Origin: Candidatus Woesearchaeota archaeon
Lineage (GTDB): Archaea; Nanobdellota; Nanobdellia; Woesearchaeales; JABMPP01
Reading direction: 5' to 3'
DNA: 50,966 nt
Assembly: GCA_018303405.1 (NCBI GenBank)
Contig: JAGVYD010000018.1
Span: 14,163-65,128, forward strand
Shown piece after piece: positions 18,225 to 25,871 of the stretch. The notes under the pieces are model-generated. The model did not search any database and had not been told where the DNA came from. It saw nothing but the letters and a program-made list of their open reading frames with translations. How positions within the stretch are numbered: position 1 is the stretch's first letter; each line of letters begins with the position of its first letter. The translations under genes and the position numbers were made by a program.

Positions 18225-18793
18225 AAAAAAGCAATATTTTGGGTTTTGCATTGATTCTGGCAGGCATTCTTGCAATGGCTTCGTTTGCTGGCCTTGCCCT
18301 GGAAAATTCAGGCAAAGTCATAATCTTGCTGAAAGCAGGAGATGGGCAGTCAATTTCACCAGACAGCAGCCTTGCACCGCTTTACCATAATATAGGGGTC
18401 CTGCAGTTTTATTCTGGCAATGAAGAAAATGCAATCGACCTGTTTAAAGCCGCAATTGCCTTGGACCCTGGCTATGAAAAGGCCTACAAAAGCCTGGCCT
18501 TGGCTGAATACCATAGTGGAAACCTCATCAATGCCATAGCCTACCAGGAAAGGCTCATTGAGCTTTCTCCAACAAGCTCAGAGGCGCAGTGGGACTTGGC
18601 AGTTATGCTCGTGGAAAATTTCAGGAATGCAGAAAATAATGGCATGCTGACCCCTGAACATATTGGCTTGCTGAGCCAGGCCCGTCAGTTGTATCTGGCA
18701 GTCTATGCTGCAGACAGTAGGAATAGCCAAGCCATGCTAAACGCCGAGGTCATCAGTGGCGTATTGCATGATTACGGCCAGGATTCATACTGA
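18221..18793 (+). CDS. Exported TPR-repeat protein
   Basis: 190 residues with a cleavable-looking signal segment (~6-27, ILGFALILAGILAMASFAGLAL) followed by about three tetratricopeptide repeats. The typical positions are visible: LAPLYHNIGVLQFYSGN, EENAIDLFKAAIALDPGYE, KAYKSLALAEYHSGN. TPRs are protein-interaction scaffolds, so this is likely an extracytoplasmic or membrane-tethered adaptor for the surface proteins around it. It is the only plus-strand gene between two minus-strand surface operons, divergent from the RHH-led operon and convergent with the gene ending at 18834. It has its own TATA box and Shine-Dalgarno. No catalytic residues are seen. Confidence 0.88.
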   Translation: MKKSNILGFALILAGILAMASFAGLALENSGKVIILLKAGDGQSISPDSSLAPLYHNIGVLQFYSGNEENAIDLFKAAIALDPGYEKAYKSLALAEYHSGNLINAIAYQERLIELSPTSSEAQWDLAVMLVENFRNAENNGMLTPEHIGLLSQARQLYLAVYAADSRNSQAMLNAEVISGVLHDYGQDSY

Positions 18794-18833
18794 TAAGCTG
18801 ATCAATTTTGACAAAGAATTTATTTTTGAGAGT

Positions 18834-21755
18834 TTATTTTAGCCCTTTGCCCAGGGCTTGCCTTTTCTTGATGCTGTTGTAAATCAGTATCAGGTCATTG
18901 TACAGCAATGCCGTTTTCTTGTTTTTTGATATCTGCTCAATTGCAGTTCTATCCTTGGAAATGCTGTCAAGCAAGGCAAGGTACTCTTTTTCTTCCTCTG
19001 CCATGCTTTTTTGCAGCTCATTTTGCGCAAGATGGCTTTTTTTCAGCAGGTGATATGAGTCAGAGAGGTTGTTGTAGGGCTTCACCAATTCTTCGCGCGC
19101 CATTATAACGCTTAGTAGGTGTCGATCCCTCGCAATATCCCGGCAAATTGCCATGAACTCCTTCTCATCCTCAATGTCCGCCTTGCGATTGTTCATATTT
19201 TTGAGTATTTTCATGGCAGAAAGCACTGCAAAGTGTGGCTCAGGGTATTCTTTGGCAAATTTACTGAAATAGGGGTCAAATACAAATTGTTTTGCGTTGC
19301 TTTCAAATTTTGCATCGGGATAATATCCTGCTATGCGAGCGGATAGTGCATTCAAAGCATTGAGCTTTTCCATGAGAGGCATGATGCTCTTGACTTGTGC
19401 TTCTGAATCAGGTTCCATGCTGCCTTTCTTGGCCTGCAGCTGCTCGACAATTTTCATTGCCTTGCCATAAAGCTCGCTGATAATTTCCTGCTCCTGCCTC
19501 ATGAAATATTCAAGTTCATGGTTGTGCATCTCATTGAGCCTTCTTTCTTTGGTCAGCTTTCTGTATTCATTGTATTCGAGCTGCTTGAAGGCCAGTCCAA
19601 CGAGGAAAGGGGTGGCAAGGATAGCCGCGCCAAGGACCCAGACATTTACCGTATACAATGACCCGACAAAGTAGAGATAAGTGATTGTCAGCGCGCCAAG
19701 CGAATCAAAATTTGTCAGGAATTTGTAAAGTTTTCTGCGGAATGGAGCGTATTCCCTCATCATCTCCAGGAAAATCTCAAACGGCTGTTTGCGGATTTTG
19801 TGGATGCGGCCCCAGTCATAAGATGTGGTGAAAAAATTCACAACCAGGATAAGGATAAGTAATGCCCACGGAAACTCCCTGAGATAAGAAGGCAAAAATA
19901 TGGGCGATGGCCGTTCAAATACAAGGCCTGCATATTTCACAAGGGTGCAAGGCTCGCACGGCCCGCCGCAGTCTATTCCGGTTTCCCCCTGGTTCTGGAT
20001 TCCATCCAGACATGTCGGGCAGGGAGGGCACGGCCCGCCGCAGTCTATTCCGGTTTCCCCCTGGTCTCTTTTTTTGTCAGTGCAGGATGATGGAGGCTCA
20101 TAAGCGCAATCCCTAAGGGCAAAAGGCTGGTTGTTCATGGAACCGCAATTGTTCAAGTCGCGGCACACCCTTTCCTGCACGCCTCGTGCTGTTGCTCCAG
20201 TCCATTGCAGCGGCCTGCAGGACAGCCAAGGTGAACAAAGCCAGTCTTCCACACAATAGTATTGTGCCTGTGCCTGGCTGCTGATTAGGTCCTGAATGCT
20301 TGGAATTGACACTGCTGCGTCGCTTTCACTTGTGCCAATGCCGCTGGTGGCCCCGGATCCGCCTCCGGCGCTTCCGCTTCCTTCACCTTCCCCTCCTCCA
20401 GAAGGGCATTCCCCACAATCAACAGCGCACGACGAGCATGTTTCACCAGCAGCGCAGAGGTTGTCTCCGCAATACGGTGCCCTAATCACTCGCAGCAAAA
20501 TTACTTCTGAGTCATTAATCGTGCCATCACTCACAAATATTTCTGCTGTATAATTGCCAATCCCGTATGCAATTCCGGAGAATGTTGCGGTGGCTTGTGT
20601 ATTCGATATTTTTGAGATGCTCAGGCCGGTATGGTTTGAGGAATATGTCAATGTGTCATAGTCTGCGTCTTCTGCATAGATGCTAAAAGTCAAAATTGCA
20701 TCTGAGTAAACACTTTGGTCCCCGATGCCAGTGAGAACCGGGGCATTGTTTATATCAACAACTTCAATGTTGAATGTTTGGCTTGATGTGCTTTCACCAT
20801 CTGAGCATGTTGCATTTATTGTGTAAAGCCCGGTGTCATTATGCAAGGGAGTCCATGTGATTAATCCGGAGCTGCTGCTTATGGTTATCTTGGATACGTT
20901 GAGCGAGTATGAAATGCTGTCGCCGTAATCAATGTCATCATCAGAGCAATTTATGTCATAATTGGTTGCATTGCCTTCATAGACAGTCTGGTTTGTCAGG
21001 TTCTGCAGGAAATATGGCGCATCATTTGTATTCAGGACGCGTAGCTGGATGTCCTCATAATCGGATAAAGATCCATCGCTAACAATGATCCTGACATAAT
21101 AGACACCAACATCATCATTGTCAGGAGTGGTGTTGATAACGCCCGTGGATGAATTGAGGGTCAGGCTGGCAAAAGCCGGGCTGACAATCAAGGAGTATTG
21201 CAGAGTATCATTGTCAGGGTCAGATGCATTTATATCCAGATAAAAGACAGCATCTTCAGTTGCATTGTGGTTGCCTATGCTGTCGAGCACTGGCGGCCTG
21301 TTGATGAACAAATCAACCCGCTTGAATGTCCCGGAGGACCAGACAGAATCATTAAGTGTTCCTGCTGTCTCATTGTTTATGAGAAAAGACAGGGCGTCTC
21401 CTTCATCTGCCCCCTCATCCACAGCAGTATCCGGGTCATCGCCATTGCATGACAGGAAACCATAATAGCCTGTTGAGGTTACATTGTATTGTCCGCATAG
21501 CACACCATCAGCGTCGTAGAAGCTGACATTCGTGCCAGCGGGGAAAGAGGCTCCAAGTTTATTGACAACAGTGCCGTAATATTCCGCAGCAGGAGGGGGG
21601 AAAGCCAAACCCTTATCAGTCAATAACACTATAAAAAATAAGCATGATATTGCCAGTAATGGAAGCAGGGTAAAAAAATTGCCTCGCGGCGTTTTTTCCC
21701 TGTTTCGCTTGATTGATTTTTGTGAGTTTGTATTCATTTTATGCATAATCTCCAT
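18834..21755 (-). CDS. Large polytopic surface protein: AEYYG module, cadherin-like repeats, Cys motifs, cytosolic helical domain
   Basis: About 973 residues from ATG 21755; ATG 21746 or 21737 are alternatives, the last lying 1 nt after the upstream stop. A signal segment (FFTLLPLLAISCLFFIVLL) is followed by an AFPPPAAEYYG module shared with the upstream gene, then three putative-Ig/cadherin-like repeats. Next comes a Cys motif CGDNLCAAGETCSSC, a Gly/Ser linker, a thrombospondin-1-like WLCSPWLSC stretch, and two copies of a 24-residue unit ending ETGIDCGGPC. Then follow membrane segments (~632-650 and ~680-720) and a ~250-residue alpha-helical cytosolic domain with ELEYFMRQEQEIISELYGKA. It is the last gene of a four-gene operon. 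The frame stays open upstream to 22223, but that part overlaps the neighbouring gene and is not coding. Likely role: an envelope-spanning anchor or sensor. Confidence 0.86.
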   Translation of the reverse strand: MEIMHKMNTNSQKSIKRNREKTPRGNFFTLLPLLAISCLFFIVLLTDKGLAFPPPAAEYYGTVVNKLGASFPAGTNVSFYDADGVLCGQYNVTSTGYYGFLSCNGDDPDTAVDEGADEGDALSFLINNETAGTLNDSVWSSGTFKRVDLFINRPPVLDSIGNHNATEDAVFYLDINASDPDNDTLQYSLIVSPAFASLTLNSSTGVINTTPDNDDVGVYYVRIIVSDGSLSDYEDIQLRVLNTNDAPYFLQNLTNQTVYEGNATNYDINCSDDDIDYGDSISYSLNVSKITISSSSGLITWTPLHNDTGLYTINATCSDGESTSSQTFNIEVVDINNAPVLTGIGDQSVYSDAILTFSIYAEDADYDTLTYSSNHTGLSISKISNTQATATFSGIAYGIGNYTAEIFVSDGTINDSEVILLRVIRAPYCGDNLCAAGETCSSCAVDCGECPSGGGEGEGSGSAGGGSGATSGIGTSESDAAVSIPSIQDLISSQAQAQYYCVEDWLCSPWLSCRPLQWTGATARGVQERVCRDLNNCGSMNNQPFALRDCAYEPPSSCTDKKRDQGETGIDCGGPCPPCPTCLDGIQNQGETGIDCGGPCEPCTLVKYAGLVFERPSPIFLPSYLREFPWALLILILVVNFFTTSYDWGRIHKIRKQPFEIFLEMMREYAPFRRKLYKFLTNFDSLGALTITYLYFVGSLYTVNVWVLGAAILATPFLVGLAFKQLEYNEYRKLTKERRLNEMHNHELEYFMRQEQEIISELYGKAMKIVEQLQAKKGSMEPDSEAQVKSIMPLMEKLNALNALSARIAGYYPDAKFESNAKQFVFDPYFSKFAKEYPEPHFAVLSAMKILKNMNNRKADIEDEKEFMAICRDIARDRHLLSVIMAREELVKPYNNLSDSYHLLKKSHLAQNELQKSMAEEEKEYLALLDSISKDRTAIEQISKNKKTALLYNDLILIYNSIKKRQALGKGLK
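19956..19993 (-). repeat. 38-bp exact repeat inside the 18834-21755 gene (second copy 20028-20065)
   Basis: Bases 19956-19993 and 20028-20065 are identical, 72 bp apart. They encode the QGETGIDCGGPC unit twice in tandem with a 24-residue period. Exact DNA identity suggests a recent duplication or correction. Confidence 0.85.
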
Positions 21756-22482
21756 GTTTTTGGGATAATAGCCAGCTGAGCCCAAGCAATAGCACAAATG
21801 CAAAGAGTATTTCATTGATGCTGGCTGGTTTTTGAGGGAGTGTTTTGTCAGGACTGTCTGATAAATGGGATTGGGCCTGATTTGGCTCCGGATTGTCAGT
21901 TTCAGAAATTTCAGGTGATGCTCTTTCAATTCCGGATACAGCTGAATCTTCTGCGAAACCAGGGAGTGCCCGGGAAGTCGAGCCCTGTGAAACATCGAGA
22001 ATGACTTCGATGAAGGCGCCCTGCGCCCAGCCTGTGCTCGAAAGGGTTTTATCTGGATAAATGGCAGTTGCAATCCTGCCATTGACATAAAAGACAATAT
22101 TTTCATTTTTTGTTGCGCCCTCATCATTTTGTGTTGACAAGTCATCGCCGTTGCATGAAAGGAATCCAAATTTTCCAGGGGTATGGACATCAAATGCTCC
22201 GCATCTTGTACCTGACAGATCATAGGCCAATACCCTTGCTCCTGCAGGCGCTGGCTGGCCGTCCAGGATTACATTGCCATAGTACTCTGCAGCAATGGGC
22301 GGAAATGCCTTGGACTCTGGCAACATTGACAGGGCTAATAAGAGAAATATGAAAGGGACCAATGCATTGCGGCCCAATGCATTGCTAAAATTGGCCCGAA
22401 GTTTCATTTTTGAATTTTGCCTTATGACATTTAGATTAATGCGGTTGAGTGTATAACTGTTTAGACTTTTGTCTTTTAACAT
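21739..22482 (-). CDS. Small anchored protein with the AEYYG surface module
   Basis: 247 residues from ATG 22480-22482, which overlaps the upstream TGA by one base; a TTG one codon earlier is less likely. A signal segment (LVPFIFLLLALSMLPESKA) is followed by AFPPIAAEYYGNVILDG-type beta-sandwich sequence with PAPAGARV, FGFLSCNGDD and FYVNGRIA motifs, the archaeal surface module also found at the N-terminus of the next gene. A Ser/Pro-rich linker leads to a C-terminal helix (EILFAFVLLLGLSWLLS) with a short tail. It looks like a reduced paralogue of the following 973-residue protein, module plus anchor only. It is the third gene of the operon 23887-18834, and its stop is overlapped by the next start region. 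Confidence 0.86.
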   Translation of the reverse strand: MLKDKSLNSYTLNRINLNVIRQNSKMKLRANFSNALGRNALVPFIFLLLALSMLPESKAFPPIAAEYYGNVILDGQPAPAGARVLAYDLSGTRCGAFDVHTPGKFGFLSCNGDDLSTQNDEGATKNENIVFYVNGRIATAIYPDKTLSSTGWAQGAFIEVILDVSQGSTSRALPGFAEDSAVSGIERASPEISETDNPEPNQAQSHLSDSPDKTLPQKPASINEILFAFVLLLGLSWLLSQKHGDYA

Positions 22483-23255
22483 CAAATCACCTTGAGAGTT
22501 GCATCAATTGTCATGTTGATCCAGTATCCTTTGAAGGGAATCATGTAAAGCAGGTCGCTCAGGCCTGGCGCAAGATTCGGGTTATACACTTTCCATGGGT
22601 CAACGCTGTCATTGGAAAAATAGGCATGCACCGAGGTAAAGGTTCCTTGTATAGAAACCAATGCGACAGAGATGTTTTTGGTCTCATTGCTTGTCCAGCC
22701 AATCAGGTTCCAGCCAGTGTGCAATGAAATGAAATTTGGCACAGTCACATTGCCGTGCATTGTCAGGTTGGAGGTGGCATTGACATTTACCCAGTAGCCA
22801 TCCTGGATTGCAAAATAGGCAAGGTCCTGCACGGCAAAGCTGTCCGCGTGCGGGCTGTAGGCTTTCCAGGTGTCATCAATCCCGGACCCGTTGAAGCTAT
22901 GTATAGATATGAAATTTGGCGGAAGTGTCCGTACAGCATATGTCACGGAAGCGTTGTCTTCCAGGCACGGGGATGATATGAGGTTCCAGGAATAGTTCAA
23001 GTCAATATTGCAGGTGATGTTGTAGAATATTTCCTGGGCATAAGTTTGAGAAACTGATTTTCCGGTAATGCCTGAAATTGTGGTGATATTCTTGGAAACC
23101 GGGGAGTTTAAAACCAGAAGCAGATACCCTGCCAATAACAACGTCACGAGCAGGGAAATTAAGGCTTTGCGCTCAATTCCCTGCTTTTTGTGCTCAGGGT
23201 TTTCCGCCTGCGCAGGATTATTCCCCTTTACCGTTGTTCCCAAGCCTATTGTCAT
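22482..23255 (-). CDS. Type II-like membrane protein with two GWNLIGW-type modules
   Basis: 257 residues. A cytosolic N-terminus of ~28 residues, a membrane segment (ALISLLVTLLLAGYLLLVL, ~31-50), then an extracellular part with two ~75-residue modules. These begin YSWNLISSP and GWNLIGWTSN, and each ends in a G-Y-W-[VI]-N motif (IQDGYWVNVN, FKGYWINM). The same tandem modules close the giant protein at 2878-9690 (DWNLISLPFN, GWNVVGWYSP), so this is a stand-alone anchored version. Its ATG overlaps the upstream TGA by ATGA (23252-23255). The binding partner is unknown; I infer a surface docking or ligand-binding role. Confidence 0.86.
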   Translation of the reverse strand: MTIGLGTTVKGNNPAQAENPEHKKQGIERKALISLLVTLLLAGYLLLVLNSPVSKNITTISGITGKSVSQTYAQEIFYNITCNIDLNYSWNLISSPCLEDNASVTYAVRTLPPNFISIHSFNGSGIDDTWKAYSPHADSFAVQDLAYFAIQDGYWVNVNATSNLTMHGNVTVPNFISLHTGWNLIGWTSNETKNISVALVSIQGTFTSVHAYFSNDSVDPWKVYNPNLAPGLSDLLYMIPFKGYWINMTIDATLKVI

Positions 23256-23887
23256 TTTGCAAATACCTCTTGAGTTCGGTAGCTGACCTTGAAATTGCTG
23301 AAAAAAATCTCAACATTCGAGTGATACACCGCAGGGTAAAGAATGCTTGACTTACCTATTTTTTCCCCCTGGACTTTTTCCAGGAGACCCGGATAGGCGT
23401 AATCTCGTGCACCTGCATTTTGTGATTTTCCATTTGTTGATACCGCTTCAGAATTGGCAGGGCTTCCTGATTTGCCTTTGTGGCTGGATTTTTTAATGTA
23501 GCCGTAGAGACGCTGATAGAATCGGATTTTATCCTTGGTGACAAGGGAGGAGGTGTCAAAGGTCAAGAGAATTTTCAAGGCCGTGCCTTCCCGGATTTTG
23601 GAAGCTGACTGCATGGCATAAATGACAGTGAGGTCATGGGCGTTGGATATTCTGCCTGACATTTCAGTGCTGTCTGGAATGAGCACTCTGAGAAATCCCT
23701 GTGACAGATTTTTTTCAGCCATGTAATCCTGGCAAAATGACAGGATTTCATTTTTCTCTTGGCCAGCTCCAATAAGTAAATGCCGTGCCTTACTGTCAAG
23801 ATATATGGAAGATATATAGAAGCGCTGGACCAGCTCTGCAGCTAATTTCAATGAAATGCCAGCTAGCCTGCTTTCATCTGGAGTCAT
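23252..23887 (-). CDS. Cytosolic protein of unknown function, first gene of the four-gene surface operon
   Basis: 211 residues, no signal peptide or membrane segment, mixed alpha/beta composition. I do not recognise the family. Visible features: an N-terminal helical stretch (LAGISLKLAAELVQRFY), a central part with LKILLTFDTSSLVTKDKIRF, and a low-complexity Ser/Gly/Lys linker before a C-terminal YHSNVEIFFSNFKVSYRTQE. The TATA box at 23914-23923 predicts a leader of only ~7 nt. In other blocks here the first gene is a DNA-binding regulator, so a regulatory role is possible, but no helix-turn-helix or RHH pattern is evident. It overlaps the next gene by ATGA. Confidence 0.8.
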   Translation of the reverse strand: MTPDESRLAGISLKLAAELVQRFYISSIYLDSKARHLLIGAGQEKNEILSFCQDYMAEKNLSQGFLRVLIPDSTEMSGRISNAHDLTVIYAMQSASKIREGTALKILLTFDTSSLVTKDKIRFYQRLYGYIKKSSHKGKSGSPANSEAVSTNGKSQNAGARDYAYPGLLEKVQGEKIGKSSILYPAVYHSNVEIFFSNFKVSYRTQEVFAK

Positions 23888-23913
23888 TTTTACTATAAAT
23901 ATAAGAAATATCG

Positions 23914-23925
23914 ATTATATAAATG
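23914..23925 (-). promoter_or_regulatory. TATA box of the 23887-18834 operon
   Basis: On the minus strand TTTATATAAT, centred about 31 bp from the ATG at 23887. The expected transcript has almost no leader. Confidence 0.55.
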
Positions 23926-24003
23926 TTTTTATTATAATTATAAGAAAAATAAGGCTGGCCCGATCTTCCTTGTGATATCTTTTTGTATCCCTTAGAAGGG
24001 GAA

Positions 24004-24124
24004 TATGCCTCAAAGCCAAGCATGCCAACAACTCATGAAGATTAAGCTGGAAAGAAGCAAGAGAAGAATTCAAGGATGTGAAGGAAAAAAGAAAAAACAA
24101 AAAAGAAAAAAATAAATTTTCCGC
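24004..24124 (-). terminator. Poly-T termination region after the small surface gene
   Basis: On the minus strand, directly after the stop of the 24125-24865 gene, T-runs of 4-7 bases occur repeatedly (24083-24120). This is the usual archaeal intrinsic terminator. The plus-strand Lys-rich frame in the same place (24004-24114) is the reverse of these T-runs and not a credible gene. Confidence 0.65.
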
Positions 24125-24865
24125 CTACGTCAGCTCTGCAAAGAAATAATAGTTGGTAACGGCTGAATCATCGCCATTTTCTCCCACTATCATTTCAAAG
24201 TCAAAGGAGTCGCCAGTGAAGCCTGTTGCGTCCTGCTCAAGCAATGCTGTATACACAACATTTTCTGTTGAGTTGTCAGTCAGCAATACTTCAACATAGT
24301 CAACATATTGTTCACCATTGCTGGTAAACATGTAAGCTGCTGAACAGCCGCTTGCAGTGTTGATTGTAGTGTCGCCTACGCTAAAGCTTCCGCCAAATGA
24401 GTTGTTGAATGTCTCATTTACGCCATCCTGGTCATTGGTGGCCATCCCGAGGCTGCCTTCCAGCATGCTTAATGTAACCCTTTGCGAAGCTGCTACCTTG
24501 GTAAAGTTAAAGCAGGTTATGTTGGTCCATGTGACTGTTGATGTGTTGGACGCATAAATTTCTCCGCGTGGAGATGCGATTTTCCAGTCATACAGGATGT
24601 TATTTGACGAATCTGACAAGGAGATTGCCCCTGTGACGTTTCCGAAATAACCCTGCCACCTTTCCGTGGTCCTGTTGTTGTTAATCACAAGCAATGATAC
24701 ATTGCCTGCCAATGCCTGCACTGTTGTCCCCGAGGTTCCCTCGGTTCGGCCGCTGGAATTCACCAGTGTAACTGAATCCGCGACATCTGGTGCTGCAAAC
24801 ACAAACCAGGCACCCACTAGAAGCAGGGCGCCTATTATGAATGCAGTTGTTGTTGCCCGTTTCAT
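24125..24865 (-). CDS. Small secreted surface protein, stand-alone YGN/Y-x-E-L domain (paralogue 1)
   Basis: 246 residues: a signal segment (AFIIGALLLVGAWFVFAA, ~8-25) and a ~220-residue beta-rich sequon-rich mature part. Key motifs in order: VTLVNSSGR, ERWQGYFGNVTGAISL, PRGEIYAS, VNETFNNSF, EVLLTDNSTENVVYTALLE, FDFEMIVGENG, and C-terminal NYYFFAELT. The same motifs run in the same order through the proteins at 48838-49641 and 49739-50512, and through the last ~190 residues of the giants ending at 44457 and 46694. There is no C-terminal anchor. It is translated with the winged-helix regulator upstream (4-bp overlap) and followed by a poly-T terminator. I infer a structural subunit of an extracellular layer or fibre; homologous small proteins are common in DPANN genomes but I know of no assigned function. 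Confidence 0.88.
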   Translation of the reverse strand: MKRATTTAFIIGALLLVGAWFVFAAPDVADSVTLVNSSGRTEGTSGTTVQALAGNVSLLVINNNRTTERWQGYFGNVTGAISLSDSSNNILYDWKIASPRGEIYASNTSTVTWTNITCFNFTKVAASQRVTLSMLEGSLGMATNDQDGVNETFNNSFGGSFSVGDTTINTASGCSAAYMFTSNGEQYVDYVEVLLTDNSTENVVYTALLEQDATGFTGDSFDFEMIVGENGDDSAVTNYYFFAELT

Positions 24866-25533
24866 TTCGATTCCACCTCTCCATTCATTTCATTTCGGAC
24901 ATTCTTGAATGCCCTGTTTCCTGTTTGGATCATTCCCTCAGGATCATGAAGAACAAGATATTCGCTGGCGTCTTTCCTTTTCAGTTCAGAAAAAGACTGC
25001 CTGTCAATGGCCTCAAACAGCAGGCCGTTTTCGGTGAAGAGTTTCTCCTTTTGCAAATCCTTCAGAAGCTGGGGTGCAGCCTTGCTGCCATTGAAAACCA
25101 GCTTCATTTCCAGGCCTTTGGAATTCTCAGCAATGTAGATGCAGTCAAATTCTGCCAGGCTCGGCAGCAACGTGGCATATGCCTGTGCCACTACGGGATG
25201 CTTTTTGGCATCTGCCAGCGACCAAATCTTCAGGATGGCTTTGTGGTAATCAGTCAAAGCCAACAGCCTCTTCGATGCAAAATTTTTTGTAATAGATATC
25301 AAGTATGCATAATCATCTGTAAGTGTGAAAAGGGCTCTCGGCTTGCCCTTGTCCCTGTTAGATATTTTCTTTTTTTTGACAAGGCCCGCTGCTTCAAGGA
25401 GCCTGAGCTGCTGGCTGATATTGGAGATTGTAGTGTTTGTCTTATGTGCGAGCTGAAGAGGGGAGAATTCGCCTGTAGAGAGATGAAAAAGGATATTCCA
25501 TTTTTGGTCTGTGAATAGCTGCTCCAGTTCCAT
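24862..25533 (-). CDS. Winged helix-turn-helix transcription regulator
   Basis: 223 residues. Residues ~1-75 form an ArsR/MarR-like winged helix: helices ending in FSPLQLAHKTNTTISNISQQLRLLE (quoted as helix 2, turn, recognition helix), then a wing KKKKISNRDKGKPRALFTLT. The remainder is a helical and mixed domain of unknown ligand specificity, without metal-binding Cys. An AAGGTGGG Shine-Dalgarno precedes ATG 25533. Its TGA overlaps the ATG of the small surface protein, so it very likely controls that gene. Its promoter is bracketed by ACTAAT and ATTAGT half-sites, consistent with autoregulation. It could also act on the distant paralogues, which share the operator. Confidence 0.9.
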   Translation of the reverse strand: MELEQLFTDQKWNILFHLSTGEFSPLQLAHKTNTTISNISQQLRLLEAAGLVKKKKISNRDKGKPRALFTLTDDYAYLISITKNFASKRLLALTDYHKAILKIWSLADAKKHPVVAQAYATLLPSLAEFDCIYIAENSKGLEMKLVFNGSKAAPQLLKDLQKEKLFTENGLLFEAIDRQSFSELKRKDASEYLVLHDPEGMIQTGNRAFKNVRNEMNGEVESK

Positions 25534-25584
25534 TAACCCACCTTTGTGACCCGTCTAACCCATTTATCGTCTTGGAGGATTTTT

Positions 25585-25704
25585 GTATACTAATCTAAAA
25601 TAGCATACAAAAGCCATTTTAACATACTGATAGTGCAACTAATATATAAATATTTCGATTAGTGATTAAGTAGTGTAGTTTTGTAACACTTTTAGTATAT
25701 TAAT
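25585..25704 (-). promoter_or_regulatory. Promoter and ACTAAT operators of the winged-helix/surface-protein operon
   Basis: The minus-strand TATA box (TATTTATAT, 25644-25652, with BRE CGAAA) lies between ACTAAT (25638-25643) and ATTAGT (25658-25663), an inverted pair 14 bp apart. A further GTATACTAAT lies at 25585-25594, downstream of the expected start (~25622). A 12/14 match to the palindrome (TTTAGTATATTAAT) is at 25691-25704, upstream. The rest of the gap, 25705-25871, is AT-rich and shows no gene. Confidence 0.6.
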
Positions 25705-25871
25705 ATAATAATTAATTGACTATTAAATTAGTGGCAAAAAAGAGTATCCTCCTATTGGGAATTAGCCTAATCGTGAATCAGGGGATGAAAAATGCCAAAA
25801 AGAGATTAAGAAAGGATAAAAAGATAATAGACACAAAATTATAGATGTAGAATTTCATAGAATCTTAGTGG

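Noticed and set aside
21756-22223. N-terminal extension of the 973-residue protein frame
   Set aside because: It overlaps the well-supported 247-residue gene in another frame, has no family pattern and precedes the signal peptide by ~150 residues.
24004-24114. Plus-strand 36-residue Lys-rich peptide
   Set aside because: Its Lys run is the reverse of the poly-T terminator of the minus-strand surface gene, and no promoter was seen.
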